This document shows, piece by piece, positions 17,844 through 26,381 of a stretch of 64,000 nt of DNA. Position 1 is the stretch's first letter. Each line of letters begins with the position of its first letter. This DNA is from an uncultured Bacteroidales bacterium (lineage in GTDB: Bacteria; Bacteroidota; Bacteroidia; Bacteroidales; UBA932), in NCBI GenBank assembly GCA_946410455.1, contig CAMKAJ010000006.1, forward strand, positions 30,148-94,147, given 5' to 3'. Under the pieces are notes generated by a model that had not been told where the DNA came from, made no database searches, and was given only the letters and a program-made list of their open reading frames with translations. Both the position numbers and the translations under genes were made by a program.

Positions 17844-19092
17844 GAGCTCCCCATGGCTATGGATTCCCACCCTATACTTCGTGGAGGGCCTGCCATATTT
17901 CATAGTCAACACCATCTCCCTCATAATGTTCAAAGACATGGGAATGGACAACGGCACGCTGGCTCTGCTTACGAGCCTCATCAGCATACCGTGGGTGGTG
18001 AAGCCTCTTTGGAGCCCCTTCGTAGATATCTTCAAGAGCAAGCGCTGGTGGATTATCAGCATGCAGATTATTATGCTGGCCACCATAGCTCTCACTGCTG
18101 CATCGGTGCGGCTTAGCACCTTCAGCGTCACGCTCATTCTCTTTATAATAGCAGCGTTCGCCTCCGCTACGCACGACATTGCAGCCGACGGTTTCTATAT
18201 GATAGCGCTCGACAAGAAACAGCAGTCGGCGTTCGTTGGAATCAGGAGCACCTTCTATCGCATTGCTTCCGTGTTCGGCCAGGGTGTTCTGGTAGTCCTT
18301 GCCGGAGTGCTTGAGCGCGCCCTGGGCGACATACCTCGTGCGTGGTCGCTGACTATGCTGATATCTGCGGCCATACTGGCGGCATTTACCCTGTACCACT
18401 GCTTCGCCATTCCCCGCCCGGCCGACGACCGAAGCGTAGGCGAGGCGCGCAGCGCAGCAGACATTTTCCGAGAATTCGGCGGTGCGTTTGCATCATTCTT
18501 CCAAAAGAAAGGAGTGTGGCTGGCGATAGCGTTCATGTTGCTGTACCGGCTTCCGGAAGCATTCTCTGTAAAGATGCTGTTCCCCTTCTTCAAAGATCCT
18601 GCAGAGGCGGGAGGCCTGGGATTCAGCACCGATATGTTCGGCATTGTATATGGCACCTTCGGAGTGGTTGCTCTGCTTGCCGGAGGTATTCTCGGAGGTC
18701 TTGCTGCCGCCCGAATGGGATTGCGCAAGTGCTTGTGGCCTATGGCTTTGGCGCTGGCACTCCCGTGCTCTGTATATTTATTCATGAGCATCGTACAGCC
18801 CCAGAACGTATGGGTAGTGGGCAGCTGCGTAGTGCTCGACCAGTTTGGTTATGGCTTCGGCTTTTCAGCCTACATGCTCTACATGATGCATTTCTCTCAG
18901 GGCCCGCTCAAGACTTCTCATTACGCCATCTGCACTGCCTTTATGGCTCTGTCTATGATGCTCCCCGGACTAGTGGCCGGATACTTGCAGGAGGCGCTCG
19001 GATATGTTGGATTCTTTATTCTTGTAATGATATGTTGTATCGCCACTTTCTGCGTCACATTCTTTGTGCGGCGGCGCTTGCCGCAGGAATAA
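17821..19092 (+). CDS. AmpG-like MFS permease
   Basis: A 423-residue inner-membrane protein of the major facilitator superfamily with about 12 segments, resembling AmpG, which imports anhydro-muropeptides. Family-like motifs are WIPTLYFVEGLPYFIVN at the start, SLISIPWVVKPLWSPFVD after TM2 (PW..K..W.P.VD is the AmpG hallmark), and the loop ASATHDIAADGFYMIAL. The start at 17821 overlaps the previous gene by 23 bases, and the last 61 bases overlap the signal peptide of the NamZ-like gene. Related Bacteroidetes carriers could import other sugars, but the neighbours favour muropeptides. Confidence 0.85.
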   Translation: MKPQASSKSSPWLWIPTLYFVEGLPYFIVNTISLIMFKDMGMDNGTLALLTSLISIPWVVKPLWSPFVDIFKSKRWWIISMQIIMLATIALTAASVRLSTFSVTLILFIIAAFASATHDIAADGFYMIALDKKQQSAFVGIRSTFYRIASVFGQGVLVVLAGVLERALGDIPRAWSLTMLISAAILAAFTLYHCFAIPRPADDRSVGEARSAADIFREFGGAFASFFQKKGVWLAIAFMLLYRLPEAFSVKMLFPFFKDPAEAGGLGFSTDMFGIVYGTFGVVALLAGGILGGLAAARMGLRKCLWPMALALALPCSVYLFMSIVQPQNVWVVGSCVVLDQFGYGFGFSAYMLYMMHFSQGPLKTSHYAICTAFMALSMMLPGLVAGYLQEALGYVGFFILVMICCIATFCVTFFVRRRLPQE

Positions 19093-20285
19093 GCCTCAGC
19101 GCTCAGGTCAAACCCGGCATCGAAGCCCTCGTAGACACTAACTTCGAAGGCCTCAAGGGCAAACGCGTGGGCCTTCTGACCAACCCCAGCGGGGTGGACA
19201 GGCAGCTCCGTTCTACAATAGACATACTCAACGAGAACGTAAACCTCGTAGCGCTTTACGCCCCCGAGCATGGGGTACGAGGCGATATCTGGGCCGGGGG
19301 CAAGGTAGAGTCAGGAGTAGATAAAGCCACCGGTCTTCCTGTCCATTCTCTGTACGGGGCTACGCGTCAGGCGACCCCGGAGATGCTCAAGGATATAGAC
19401 ATTCTGGTGTACGATATTCAAGATGTGGGCTCGCGCTCCTATACCTTTATCAGCTGCCTTGGGCTTACCATGCGCACATGCGCAAGTCTTGGCATCCCTG
19501 TGATGGTGCTCGACCGCCCCAATCCTCTGGGCGGGCTTAAGGTTGAAGGGAGCGTGGTGCGCGAAGGATTCTTTTCTTATGTGAGCCAGTACCGCATTCC
19601 ATATATATATGGACTCACGGTGGGGGAAGTTGCTACTCTTATCAACGAAGAAGGGCTCAACCGGGGCCAGAAAGGCGATCAGCCGCCGGTGAAGTGCGAG
19701 CTTATAGTTGTGCCTATGGAGGGCTGGAAGCGCAGTATGACTTACGACAAAACGGGCCTTCCCTGGGTGATGCCCTCGCCAAATATCCCTTATCCGCGTA
19801 GCGCTATATGTTACCCCTGCTCCGGGCTTACGGGAGAGTTTAACAATTATTTGAATGTAGGCATCGGCTACACCATTCCTTTCGACGCTTTTGCGGCAGA
19901 GTGGATAGACGCCGACGAGCTTAAGGCCAAGCTGGACAGTTACAACGTGCCCGGCGTGGCCTGGAGGGCAGTCCATTATACTCCTTTCTATGGCAGCAGC
20001 GCCCGCAAGCTCATCCACGGAGTGCAATACTACTTTGTAGATTACGAGGCTGTGCCGCTCACGCTTCTGCAGTTTTACGTAATGCAGGCGGTGTACGAAT
20101 TATACAAGGTCAACCCGTTCGAGCGCTCCGAGGGGCGCCTGGCGATGTTTAATAAAGTTTGTGGAACAGATTTTGTCAGTAAAGAGTTCAGCAAGCGTTT
20201 CCGGGTGTCGGATATAGAAAGCTATTGGACAGCAGATGTAGAAGATTTCCGGACCTTGTCGAGAAAATACTACATTTATCGTTAA
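19032..20285 (+). CDS. namZ: DUF1343 exo-beta-N-acetylmuramidase (NamZ-like)
   Basis: Members of DUF1343 (NamZ) remove terminal MurNAc from peptidoglycan fragments. The 417-residue protein has VKPGIEALVDTNFEGLKGKR and GLLTNPSGVDRQ, APEHGVRGD, SLYGATRQAT, DIQDVGSRSYTFISCLG, LDRPNPLGG and a PSPNIPYPRSAICYPC region, all regular marks of this family. ATG at 19032 begins a good signal peptide (MLYRHFLRHILCAAALAAG, then ISLSA and a Gln), placing the enzyme in the periplasm or outside. This means the signal peptide is encoded wholly inside the 61-base overlap with the permease gene. Without that start the mature part would lack an export signal. Symbol given by family similarity only. Confidence 0.88.
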   Translation: MLYRHFLRHILCAAALAAGISLSAQVKPGIEALVDTNFEGLKGKRVGLLTNPSGVDRQLRSTIDILNENVNLVALYAPEHGVRGDIWAGGKVESGVDKATGLPVHSLYGATRQATPEMLKDIDILVYDIQDVGSRSYTFISCLGLTMRTCASLGIPVMVLDRPNPLGGLKVEGSVVREGFFSYVSQYRIPYIYGLTVGEVATLINEEGLNRGQKGDQPPVKCELIVVPMEGWKRSMTYDKTGLPWVMPSPNIPYPRSAICYPCSGLTGEFNNYLNVGIGYTIPFDAFAAEWIDADELKAKLDSYNVPGVAWRAVHYTPFYGSSARKLIHGVQYYFVDYEAVPLTLLQFYVMQAVYELYKVNPFERSEGRLAMFNKVCGTDFVSKEFSKRFRVSDIESYWTADVEDFRTLSRKYYIYR

Positions 20286-20297
20286 AACCTCAGACTT

Positions 20298-21542
20298 ATG
20301 AAACACTTGACCAGAATCGCAGCTTTGATAGTGGCAGCCACTGTCTTTGCTCTCCCGCTAAGTGCCCAGTCTCATGGTCGCAACAACGGCGGTTCAAATA
20401 ACCACGGCAGTTCCCACAGTTCGGGGGTTACAAGCAGCCATAGCCGCTCCGGCAGCAGTTCTTCTCATCACGTTAGTTCCGGCAGCAGTTCTTCTCATCA
20501 CGTTAGTTCCGGCAGCAGCGGCGGTACGCGCCGTTCCGGCAGCGCCGTTTCTTCTTCGTCTTCCAGCAGCCGCCCCGGCGGTGGCAGTTCGGTTTCCAAC
20601 AGCCGTCCCTCTGGCGGCAGCAGCAAACCCTCCGGCGGCTCTATTTCCAGCGGCCGTCCTGATGGCGGCAAGCCTTCCGTATCAAATGGCAACGGCAATC
20701 ATCGTCCCGGCCGAAATGGCGGCAGCGTACGTCCCCGCGACGGCCATCGTCTCGGCGGAAATGGCGGCAGCGTACGTCCCCGCGACGGCCATCGTCCCGG
20801 CGGAAATGGCGGCAGCGTGCGTCGCCATGACGGCCACCCGGGTCGCGTTCAGGTGAATCCCCGTCCGGGCAATCACCCTCACCGCCCTCCTCATGGAGAG
20901 TTTGTGGGCAAGCCTGCACGATTCAACCATCATGGCCCTCATGGCTACGGCTACTATGTAACCACCAGGCCTATCCACTACGAAATCAGGCACTATCATG
21001 GCATAGACTACTATTTCTGGAATGATGTCTGGTACAGGTACAACTTCGGCCGCTATTGGGTATGCCGCCCTCCTTTCGGCTATGCATTCACACCGCTTGC
21101 CGATGCTGTTTTTGCCGCGTGCAGCTTTGCCTATTATTACGATGTGATCAGTGAGGGCGAGCGCACCATCGCAGAGCAGAATGCTACTATCGCAGCTAAT
21201 AATGAGGTGATAGCCGAGCAGAACAGCGAGATTGCTGCCAACGCCCGCAAGGTTTCGGAGTCCAGCTCACTGGCTGAGTCTCTTGGGCTGAGCCAGAGCT
21301 TCGCAAAGGCCGGCACCGAGTACTATTACAACGACGGAGTGTTCTACGTCAAGGGTGACGACGGACAGTATATAGTAATCGTACCTCCTGCAGGCGCCCT
21401 GGTGGACGCTCTTCCCGGCGACTACGAGCTCATAGAGCTTGGCGGGAACACCTACTACAAGGTAGATGATACCGTGTACAGGATGACCATAAGCGAAGAG
21501 GGCAAAGCTTGCTTCGAGGTGCTTGGACAGCTTAAAGTCTGA
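20298..21542 (+). CDS. DUF6515-like exported low-complexity protein
   Basis: A 414-residue exported protein of unknown function. A signal peptide (MKHLTRIAALIVAATVFALP, then LSAQ) is followed by about 190 residues rich in Ser, Gly, His, Arg and Pro, including two copies of a 10-residue unit with SSSSHHVSSG and nearly three copies of a 15-residue unit with GGSVRPRDGHR. Next comes a conserved part (HYHGIDYYFWNDVWYRYNFG and the following Pro/Gly/Tyr stretch), a short helical region of repeated AEQNATIAANNEVI type near 290-320, and a C-terminal beta domain (YYYNDGVFYVKGDDGQYIVI). This order resembles DUF6515 proteins of Bacteroidetes. It lies 12 bases after namZ and ahead of murI. Confidence 0.75.
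   Translation: MKHLTRIAALIVAATVFALPLSAQSHGRNNGGSNNHGSSHSSGVTSSHSRSGSSSSHHVSSGSSSSHHVSSGSSGGTRRSGSAVSSSSSSSRPGGGSSVSNSRPSGGSSKPSGGSISSGRPDGGKPSVSNGNGNHRPGRNGGSVRPRDGHRLGGNGGSVRPRDGHRPGGNGGSVRRHDGHPGRVQVNPRPGNHPHRPPHGEFVGKPARFNHHGPHGYGYYVTTRPIHYEIRHYHGIDYYFWNDVWYRYNFGRYWVCRPPFGYAFTPLADAVFAACSFAYYYDVISEGERTIAEQNATIAANNEVIAEQNSEIAANARKVSESSSLAESLGLSQSFAKAGTEYYYNDGVFYVKGDDGQYIVIVPPAGALVDALPGDYELIELGGNTYYKVDDTVYRMTISEEGKACFEVLGQLKV
20448..20507 (+). repeat. two 30-bp tandem repeats inside the DUF6515-like gene
   Basis: Two identical 30-bp units (20448-20477, 20478-20507) beginning TCCGGCAGCAGTTCTTCTCA, with the start of a third. They keep the reading frame and add ten residues each. Confidence 0.85.
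20714..20848 (+). repeat. 45-bp tandem repeats inside the DUF6515-like gene
   Basis: Units at 20714-20758 and 20759-20803 differ by one base; a third at 20804-20848 has diverged. Each begins AAATGGCGGCAGCGT and encodes 15 residues. Confidence 0.85.
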
Positions 21543-21543
21543 C

Positions 21544-22290
21544 ATGGCAACAATAGGCGTATTTGACTCAGGCTCAGGTGGCCTTTCAGTTCTCAGGGAG
21601 ATTCGAAAGCTTCTCCCTGAGAGTCGTTTTATTTATTATTCAGACAACGCCTATTGCCCGTATGGAGAAAAGACGGCGGAGTTCGTTACCGATCGCAGCC
21701 GCGCTGTCACCGATCTGCTGCTCTCCAAAGGTGCCGATGTGATAGTAGTTGCCTGCAATACGGCAACGGCTGCTGCAATAGCCACGCTCCGTGCTGAATA
21801 TAAAGTTCCCTTCGTGGGCATGGAGCCGGCAGTCAAGCCGGCGGCCAGCGGTACCCGCAGCGGAGTGGTTGGAGTATTGGCTACGGCAGGTACGCTCAGA
21901 GCTCCTAAGTATCTGAATACCAAAGGACAGTATGCCGATGCGGTGAAGATTGCCGAGCGTGTGGGCAAGGGCTTTGTAGAGCTTGTAGAGAATCTCGATC
22001 TCGACAGCCCTCATGCAGAGTCGGTGGTTCGGGCAAGTCTGCAGCCGCTGTTGGATGAAGGGGCTGACACTGTAGTGCTTGGATGCACTCACTATCCATT
22101 CTTGCTCCCGTTGATGCAGAAGATAGCCCCCGACGGCGTGCGTTTCATAGATCCGGCCCCTGCTGTGGCAAGGCGGCTGGTGGATGTGCTGGATACAGCA
22201 GGCTTAGCTCGGGAGTCGTCCTCACCCGGTGTAGAGCTGCTGGCATCCGGCACCGATACAACATTAAGAAAACTGTTTACCATATTATAG
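21544..22290 (+). CDS. murI: glutamate racemase MurI
   Basis: Converts L- to D-glutamate for peptidoglycan stem peptides, in the cytoplasm. The 248-residue protein has IGVFDSGSGGLSV with the first catalytic region, YYSDNAYCPYG, ACNTATAAAI with the first catalytic Cys, and GCTHYPFLLP with the second Cys. Length is normal for the family. ATG at 21544 (MATIGVFDSG) was chosen over an upstream ATG at 21523 that lies inside the preceding gene. It starts just after that gene's stop and two bases separate its own stop from the next start, consistent with one operon. Confidence 0.97.
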   Translation: MATIGVFDSGSGGLSVLREIRKLLPESRFIYYSDNAYCPYGEKTAEFVTDRSRAVTDLLLSKGADVIVVACNTATAAAIATLRAEYKVPFVGMEPAVKPAASGTRSGVVGVLATAGTLRAPKYLNTKGQYADAVKIAERVGKGFVELVENLDLDSPHAESVVRASLQPLLDEGADTVVLGCTHYPFLLPLMQKIAPDGVRFIDPAPAVARRLVDVLDTAGLARESSSPGVELLASGTDTTLRKLFTIL

Positions 22291-22292
22291 AA

Positions 22293-24281
22293 ATGAGACT
22301 TACCAGAATGGCGATTATCCTAAGCGCTGCCGCTCTTGCTGCCGCCTGTGGCCAAGACAAGGCTGCATTTAAGTACACCGTAGATCAGTTTGCGGACGTA
22401 AAAATCATACGTTATACCGTTCCAGGCTGGGACGAGCTGAGCCTTCAGCAAAAGGAGTATGCTTATCACCTTAGTGAGGCTGCAAAATGGGGACGCGACA
22501 TACTATGGGACCAGAACTGCGCTGGTAACCTGCAGCTGAGGCATGCCGTAGAGAGCATTCTCGAAAATTATGCCGGCGACCGCAAATGCAGTGAATTCGA
22601 GGCCTTTACGGAATATGCAAAGCGCATTTTTTTCTGTAACGGCATACATCATCATTATGCAGAAGACAAATTCTTCCCGACTTGTTCCAGGGAGTATTTC
22701 GCCAAATTACTGGATGCAGTAGGTCTCTCTGCCGAGACTGAATTCCTGCTATCTTATGTTTACGATCCCGAGGTCTGCCCCCAAAGGCGCTGCACTTCGT
22801 CTGATGGCGATATAGTGCTGGCTTCTTCAGTTAATTTTTACGATGGGGTTACTCGTGACGAAGTTGAGGCGTACTATGCCTCCATTGCTAAGCCCAAAGA
22901 CCCGCGTCCGGTTTCTTATGGCCTTAATACCAAGGTGGTTAAAGAAAATGGAGTGGTGACGGAGAAGCCTTGGAAGGCAGGCGGAATCTACGGTCCTGCC
23001 ATAGAGAAGATCTGCGCTGAGCTGGAGCTTGCTGCCAAAGTTGCAGAGAACGATATCCAGAAACGTGCCCTGGGCCTGCTGGTAGAGTATTACCGCAGCG
23101 GCGACCTGCGTAAATGGGACGAGTTCAATATAGAGTGGGTCAAGGATACCATCGGAACGGTTGATTTTGTGAACGGTTTTGTTGAGGACTACAACGACCC
23201 TCTCGGCCGCAAGGGCTCATGGGAAGGGCATGTGAATATCAAGGATGCCAAGGCTTCCGAACGCTCCGCAGTGTTAAGCGCCAACGCCCAGTGGTTCGAG
23301 GATAATTCGCCGGTAGATCCGCGCTTCCGCAAACCCAAGGTCAAGGGTGTAAGCGCCAAGGTTATCAATGCAGTTTGCCTGGCCGGCGATTCTTATCCCG
23401 CAACTCCTATCGGTATCAACCTGCCTAATGCCGACTGGATTCGCCGCGACTACGGCTCCAAGAGCGTTACTATTTCTAATATATCCAAGGCTTACGATTT
23501 CTCAGCAGAGGAAGCTCCGGCAAGCGTGCTTACAGAGTTCGCCTGGGACGAGACCGAGATAGCCCGGGCCAAGAAATATGGCTCCTACGCAAGCGAAATC
23601 CATACCGACCTTCACGAGTGCCTGGGACACGGCTCCGGCCAGCTGCTCAAGGGTGTTTCCAGCACTGCAATGGGTGAGTATTCTTCTGCTTTGGAGGAGT
23701 CCAGAGCAGACTTGTTCGGCCTCTATTATGCCGCCGATCCTAAGCTGGTAGAGCTTGGTATTATGCCAGATTCAGAGGCCTACAAGGCAGAATACGACGC
23801 ATTTATCCGCAACGGCCTCATGGTTCAGTTCAACCGCGTAGAGCTCGGCCGTCCCAATACCGAGGCGCACATGCAAGACCGTAAGCTCATCTCTGAGTGG
23901 TGCCTTGAGCAGGGTGCTGTCGACGGCGTGATTGTTAAGAAGCAGCGCGACGGAAAGACCTTCTTCGTTATTCAGGATTACGAGGCCCTGCGGGTTCTGT
24001 TCGGCAAGCTTCTCGCAGAGATTCAGCGAATTAAATCTGAAGGAGATTACGCAGCAGGCAAGGCTCTGGTAGAGAAGTACGCAGTACAGATAGATCCAGA
24101 GCTCCATCGCGAAGTGAAGGAGCGTTATGCCGCACTTAATCTTAAGCCTTACGGCGGATTCATCAATCCGGAGATTGTTCCTGTAGAGAAGGGTGGCGTG
24201 ATAGTCGACTACGAAGTTCGATACACCGATGACTACCTCGGCCAGATGCTCGATTACGGCAAACGCTACGGAATCCTGTAG
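22293..24281 (+). CDS. dipeptidyl peptidase III, lipoprotein form (M49)
   Basis: Zinc peptidase that removes dipeptides from the N terminus of short peptides. The 662-residue protein carries HECLGH at residues 441-446 (family HEXXGH) and EESRAD near 468, the zinc ligands of peptidase family M49. The start MRLTRMAIILSAAALAAACG has a lipobox with Cys19, so the enzyme is predicted to be a lipoprotein in the periplasm or on the surface, unlike the cytosolic eukaryotic enzymes. It follows murI by two bases. Its role might be digestion of imported or wall-derived peptides. A 92-base gap with a promoter for the next gene follows. Confidence 0.9.
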   Translation: MRLTRMAIILSAAALAAACGQDKAAFKYTVDQFADVKIIRYTVPGWDELSLQQKEYAYHLSEAAKWGRDILWDQNCAGNLQLRHAVESILENYAGDRKCSEFEAFTEYAKRIFFCNGIHHHYAEDKFFPTCSREYFAKLLDAVGLSAETEFLLSYVYDPEVCPQRRCTSSDGDIVLASSVNFYDGVTRDEVEAYYASIAKPKDPRPVSYGLNTKVVKENGVVTEKPWKAGGIYGPAIEKICAELELAAKVAENDIQKRALGLLVEYYRSGDLRKWDEFNIEWVKDTIGTVDFVNGFVEDYNDPLGRKGSWEGHVNIKDAKASERSAVLSANAQWFEDNSPVDPRFRKPKVKGVSAKVINAVCLAGDSYPATPIGINLPNADWIRRDYGSKSVTISNISKAYDFSAEEAPASVLTEFAWDETEIARAKKYGSYASEIHTDLHECLGHGSGQLLKGVSSTAMGEYSSALEESRADLFGLYYAADPKLVELGIMPDSEAYKAEYDAFIRNGLMVQFNRVELGRPNTEAHMQDRKLISEWCLEQGAVDGVIVKKQRDGKTFFVIQDYEALRVLFGKLLAEIQRIKSEGDYAAGKALVEKYAVQIDPELHREVKERYAALNLKPYGGFINPEIVPVEKGGVIVDYEVRYTDDYLGQMLDYGKRYGIL

Positions 24282-24346
24282 GGGAGCTGCAGTTGAGTAT
24301 ATAGAGTCCCGTGTGTATCTATATTTTTCTTTTATTGAAATAATAC

Positions 24347-24354
24347 TACCTTTG
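24347..24354 (+). promoter_or_regulatory. promoter of the rhaT-like gene (TACCTTTG)
   Basis: Plus-strand TACCTTTG, 19 bases upstream of the ATG at 24374, fits the -7 box TAnnTTTG. A T-rich stretch lies at the -33 position without a clear TTTG. Confidence 0.55.
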
Positions 24355-24373
24355 TGAAGTAGCACAAAGAACT

Positions 24374-25381
24374 ATGAACCTGTTATTAGGCCTTTTGATT
24401 ATTGCTGTGGGGGCGTTCTGCCAGTCCAGCAGCTATGTTCCTATCAATAAAATCAAATCATGGAGCTGGGAGAGCTATTGGCTGGTGCAAGGAGTTTTTG
24501 CCTGGCTGCTGTTCCCTCTTCTGGGAGCTCTGCTGGCTGTTCCGGCCGGGGAATCTTTGCTGGGAATGTTTACAGCCAACGGCAAGGCAAGCCTTCTAAC
24601 CATTCTCTTTGGTGCGCTATGGGGCGTGGGCGGTCTGACTTTCGGTCTTAGCATGCGCTACCTCGGCGTAGCCTTGGGCCAGAGCATTGCCTTGGGAACC
24701 TGCGCTGGCCTGGGAGCCATTTTGGGTCCCGTTTTCACCGGGCATGCACACGACCTCACCTCTTCTGTCATTATAGGCGTTGTAGTCACACTGATAGGTA
24801 TCGCCATAATCGGTGTTGCCGGAGCAATGAAGAGCGCCGCCCTTCCAGAAGAAGAAAAGAAGAAAGCAGTAAAGGACTTCAACTTTGGGAAAGGAATATT
24901 CGTGGCCCTGCTGGCCGGCTTCATGAGCGCCTGCTTCAACATTGGTTTGAGTTTTGGCGAGCCGCTTAGCTGGGAACAGACTCCGGATATCTTCAAGAGC
25001 CTGCCCGCCACCCTGCTCGTTACCGTAGGCGGCTTCATCACCAACGCCTGCTACTGTCTCTTCCAGAACAGCAAAAACAAGAGCTGGGGAGACTACAAAA
25101 ACGCTTCCCTTTGGGGCCACAACATTCTCTTCTGCGCACTTGCAGGCCTGTTGTGGTACAGCCAGTTCTTCGGCCTGTCCCTGGGCAAAGGCTTCCTCAC
25201 CGAGTATCCCGCCCTCATTACCTTCAGCTGGTGCATCCTGATGGCGCTAAACGTAATATTCAGTAATGTATGGGGCATCATACTCAAAGAATGGAAAGGA
25301 GTATCACGCAAGACTATCGCCGTGCTGGTTGCCGGTATAGTAGTGCTGATTATCAGCACCTTCCTCCCTCAGATTATCTAA
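24374..25381 (+). CDS. L-rhamnose-proton symporter family protein (RhaT-like)
   Basis: A 335-residue inner-membrane carrier of the RhaT family with about ten segments: GAFCQSSSYVPINKIKSWSW at the N terminus, WGVGGLTFGLSMRYLGVALG, and GLSFGEPLSWEQTP in the middle are typical. RhaT imports L-rhamnose with protons. No rhamnose kinase, isomerase or aldolase gene is near, so the substrate here is open; some Bacteroidetes members of this family sit alone. The next gene starts 12 bases after its stop and may be cotranscribed. Confidence 0.85.
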   Translation: MNLLLGLLIIAVGAFCQSSSYVPINKIKSWSWESYWLVQGVFAWLLFPLLGALLAVPAGESLLGMFTANGKASLLTILFGALWGVGGLTFGLSMRYLGVALGQSIALGTCAGLGAILGPVFTGHAHDLTSSVIIGVVVTLIGIAIIGVAGAMKSAALPEEEKKKAVKDFNFGKGIFVALLAGFMSACFNIGLSFGEPLSWEQTPDIFKSLPATLLVTVGGFITNACYCLFQNSKNKSWGDYKNASLWGHNILFCALAGLLWYSQFFGLSLGKGFLTEYPALITFSWCILMALNVIFSNVWGIILKEWKGVSRKTIAVLVAGIVVLIISTFLPQII

Positions 25382-25393
25382 CGTTCAAGAGCA

Positions 25394-26323
25394 ATGAACA
25401 ACCCACTTAAGTACCTTGCCACTTTCAAATTCTGGAAGGAACTTCTTGTTATGACCGGCGGCATGATGATAGCGGCCGGAGCTGTTTACTACTTCATGAT
25501 GCCCAGCAATTTGGTACTAGGGTCGATTACCGGTTTATCCATCGTTACATCGAACCTGTTAGGGTTGGCCGGGATCAGCATAAAGGTTTCAGTAATCGTC
25601 ACCATTATTAATGCTCTCCTGCTCATGCTGGCTTGGGTGCTCATAGGCAAGGAATTCGGAGCCAAGACAGTTTACACCGCACTTATCCTGGGTCCGCTGC
25701 TAGAGCTATGGGAACGAATCTGTCCCTACGAAAGACTGATGGAAGATGGCGCCTCTTCCGTTATGGGCGATCCCCTTCTGGACCTGATTTGCTTCGTGCT
25801 CCTTGTGAGTATTTCACAGGCCATCCTGTTCAGGATCAACGCCTCTACAGGAGGTTTGGACATCCTGGCAAAGATGGTGAACAAGTATTTCCACCTCGAC
25901 ATCGGGGTGTCTGTAACCGTAGCAGGAGCTATTATTTGCTGTACGGCCTTCGCTATCAACCCCTTCCGCATGGTGGTCATAGGTCTTATCGGCACCTGGA
26001 TGAACGGATTAGTGATAGATTACTTCACCGCCAGCTTGAACAAGCGCAAACGCGTGTGTATCATTGCCAAAGACCATGAAAGGATACGCTCTTACATCGT
26101 AGACAAGCTGCACAGAGGATGCAGCATCTATGACGTACAGGGCGGATTCAGCGGGGAGCAGCACAAAGAGATACAAAGCCTTCTTACACAGGATGAATTC
26201 GCCAACCTTATGAACCTGATTCGCACCGAGAAACTGGAGTCATTCATCACCGCCGGCAACGTGAGCGAGGTCTATGGACTCTGGAACAACAGGCGAAGAG
26301 GCTCAGGAGGACTTAAGGTGTAG
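25394..26323 (+). CDS. YitT family membrane protein (DUF161/DUF2179)
   Basis: A 309-residue protein with five or six membrane segments (TM region 1-210) and a cytoplasmic C-terminal DUF2179 domain of ferredoxin-like fold (residues about 215-295, with VCIIAKDHERI and GCSIYDVQGGFSG). Typical YitT marks are GAVYYFMMPSNLVLGSITGL and INASTGGLDILAKMVNKYF. The family is common, and its biochemical role is not settled. It is 12 bases downstream of the rhaT-like gene. Confidence 0.9.
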   Translation: MNNPLKYLATFKFWKELLVMTGGMMIAAGAVYYFMMPSNLVLGSITGLSIVTSNLLGLAGISIKVSVIVTIINALLLMLAWVLIGKEFGAKTVYTALILGPLLELWERICPYERLMEDGASSVMGDPLLDLICFVLLVSISQAILFRINASTGGLDILAKMVNKYFHLDIGVSVTVAGAIICCTAFAINPFRMVVIGLIGTWMNGLVIDYFTASLNKRKRVCIIAKDHERIRSYIVDKLHRGCSIYDVQGGFSGEQHKEIQSLLTQDEFANLMNLIRTEKLESFITAGNVSEVYGLWNNRRRGSGGLKV

Positions 26324-26348
26324 TTTTTGCAGAACGCAAAAAATTCAG

Positions 26349-26356
26349 TACTTTTG
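26349..26356 (+). promoter_or_regulatory. promoter of the duplicated-domain lipoprotein (TACTTTTG)
   Basis: Plus-strand TACTTTTG with a TTTG at 26326-26329, 19 bases upstream: both halves of the Bacteroidetes promoter at the usual distance. The ATG lies about 25 bases downstream. Confidence 0.7.
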
Positions 26357-26381
26357 AGATTCAATACAAAGATTGAAGATG

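Noticed and set aside
18342..19031. Upstream extension of the NamZ frame by 230 codons
   Set aside because: This part is out-of-frame sequence of the AmpG-like gene, with no family match; the signal peptide at 19032 marks the true start.
20448..20848. Possible CRISPR array
   Set aside because: The repeats are head-to-tail without spacers, keep the reading frame and lie inside an exported protein gene.
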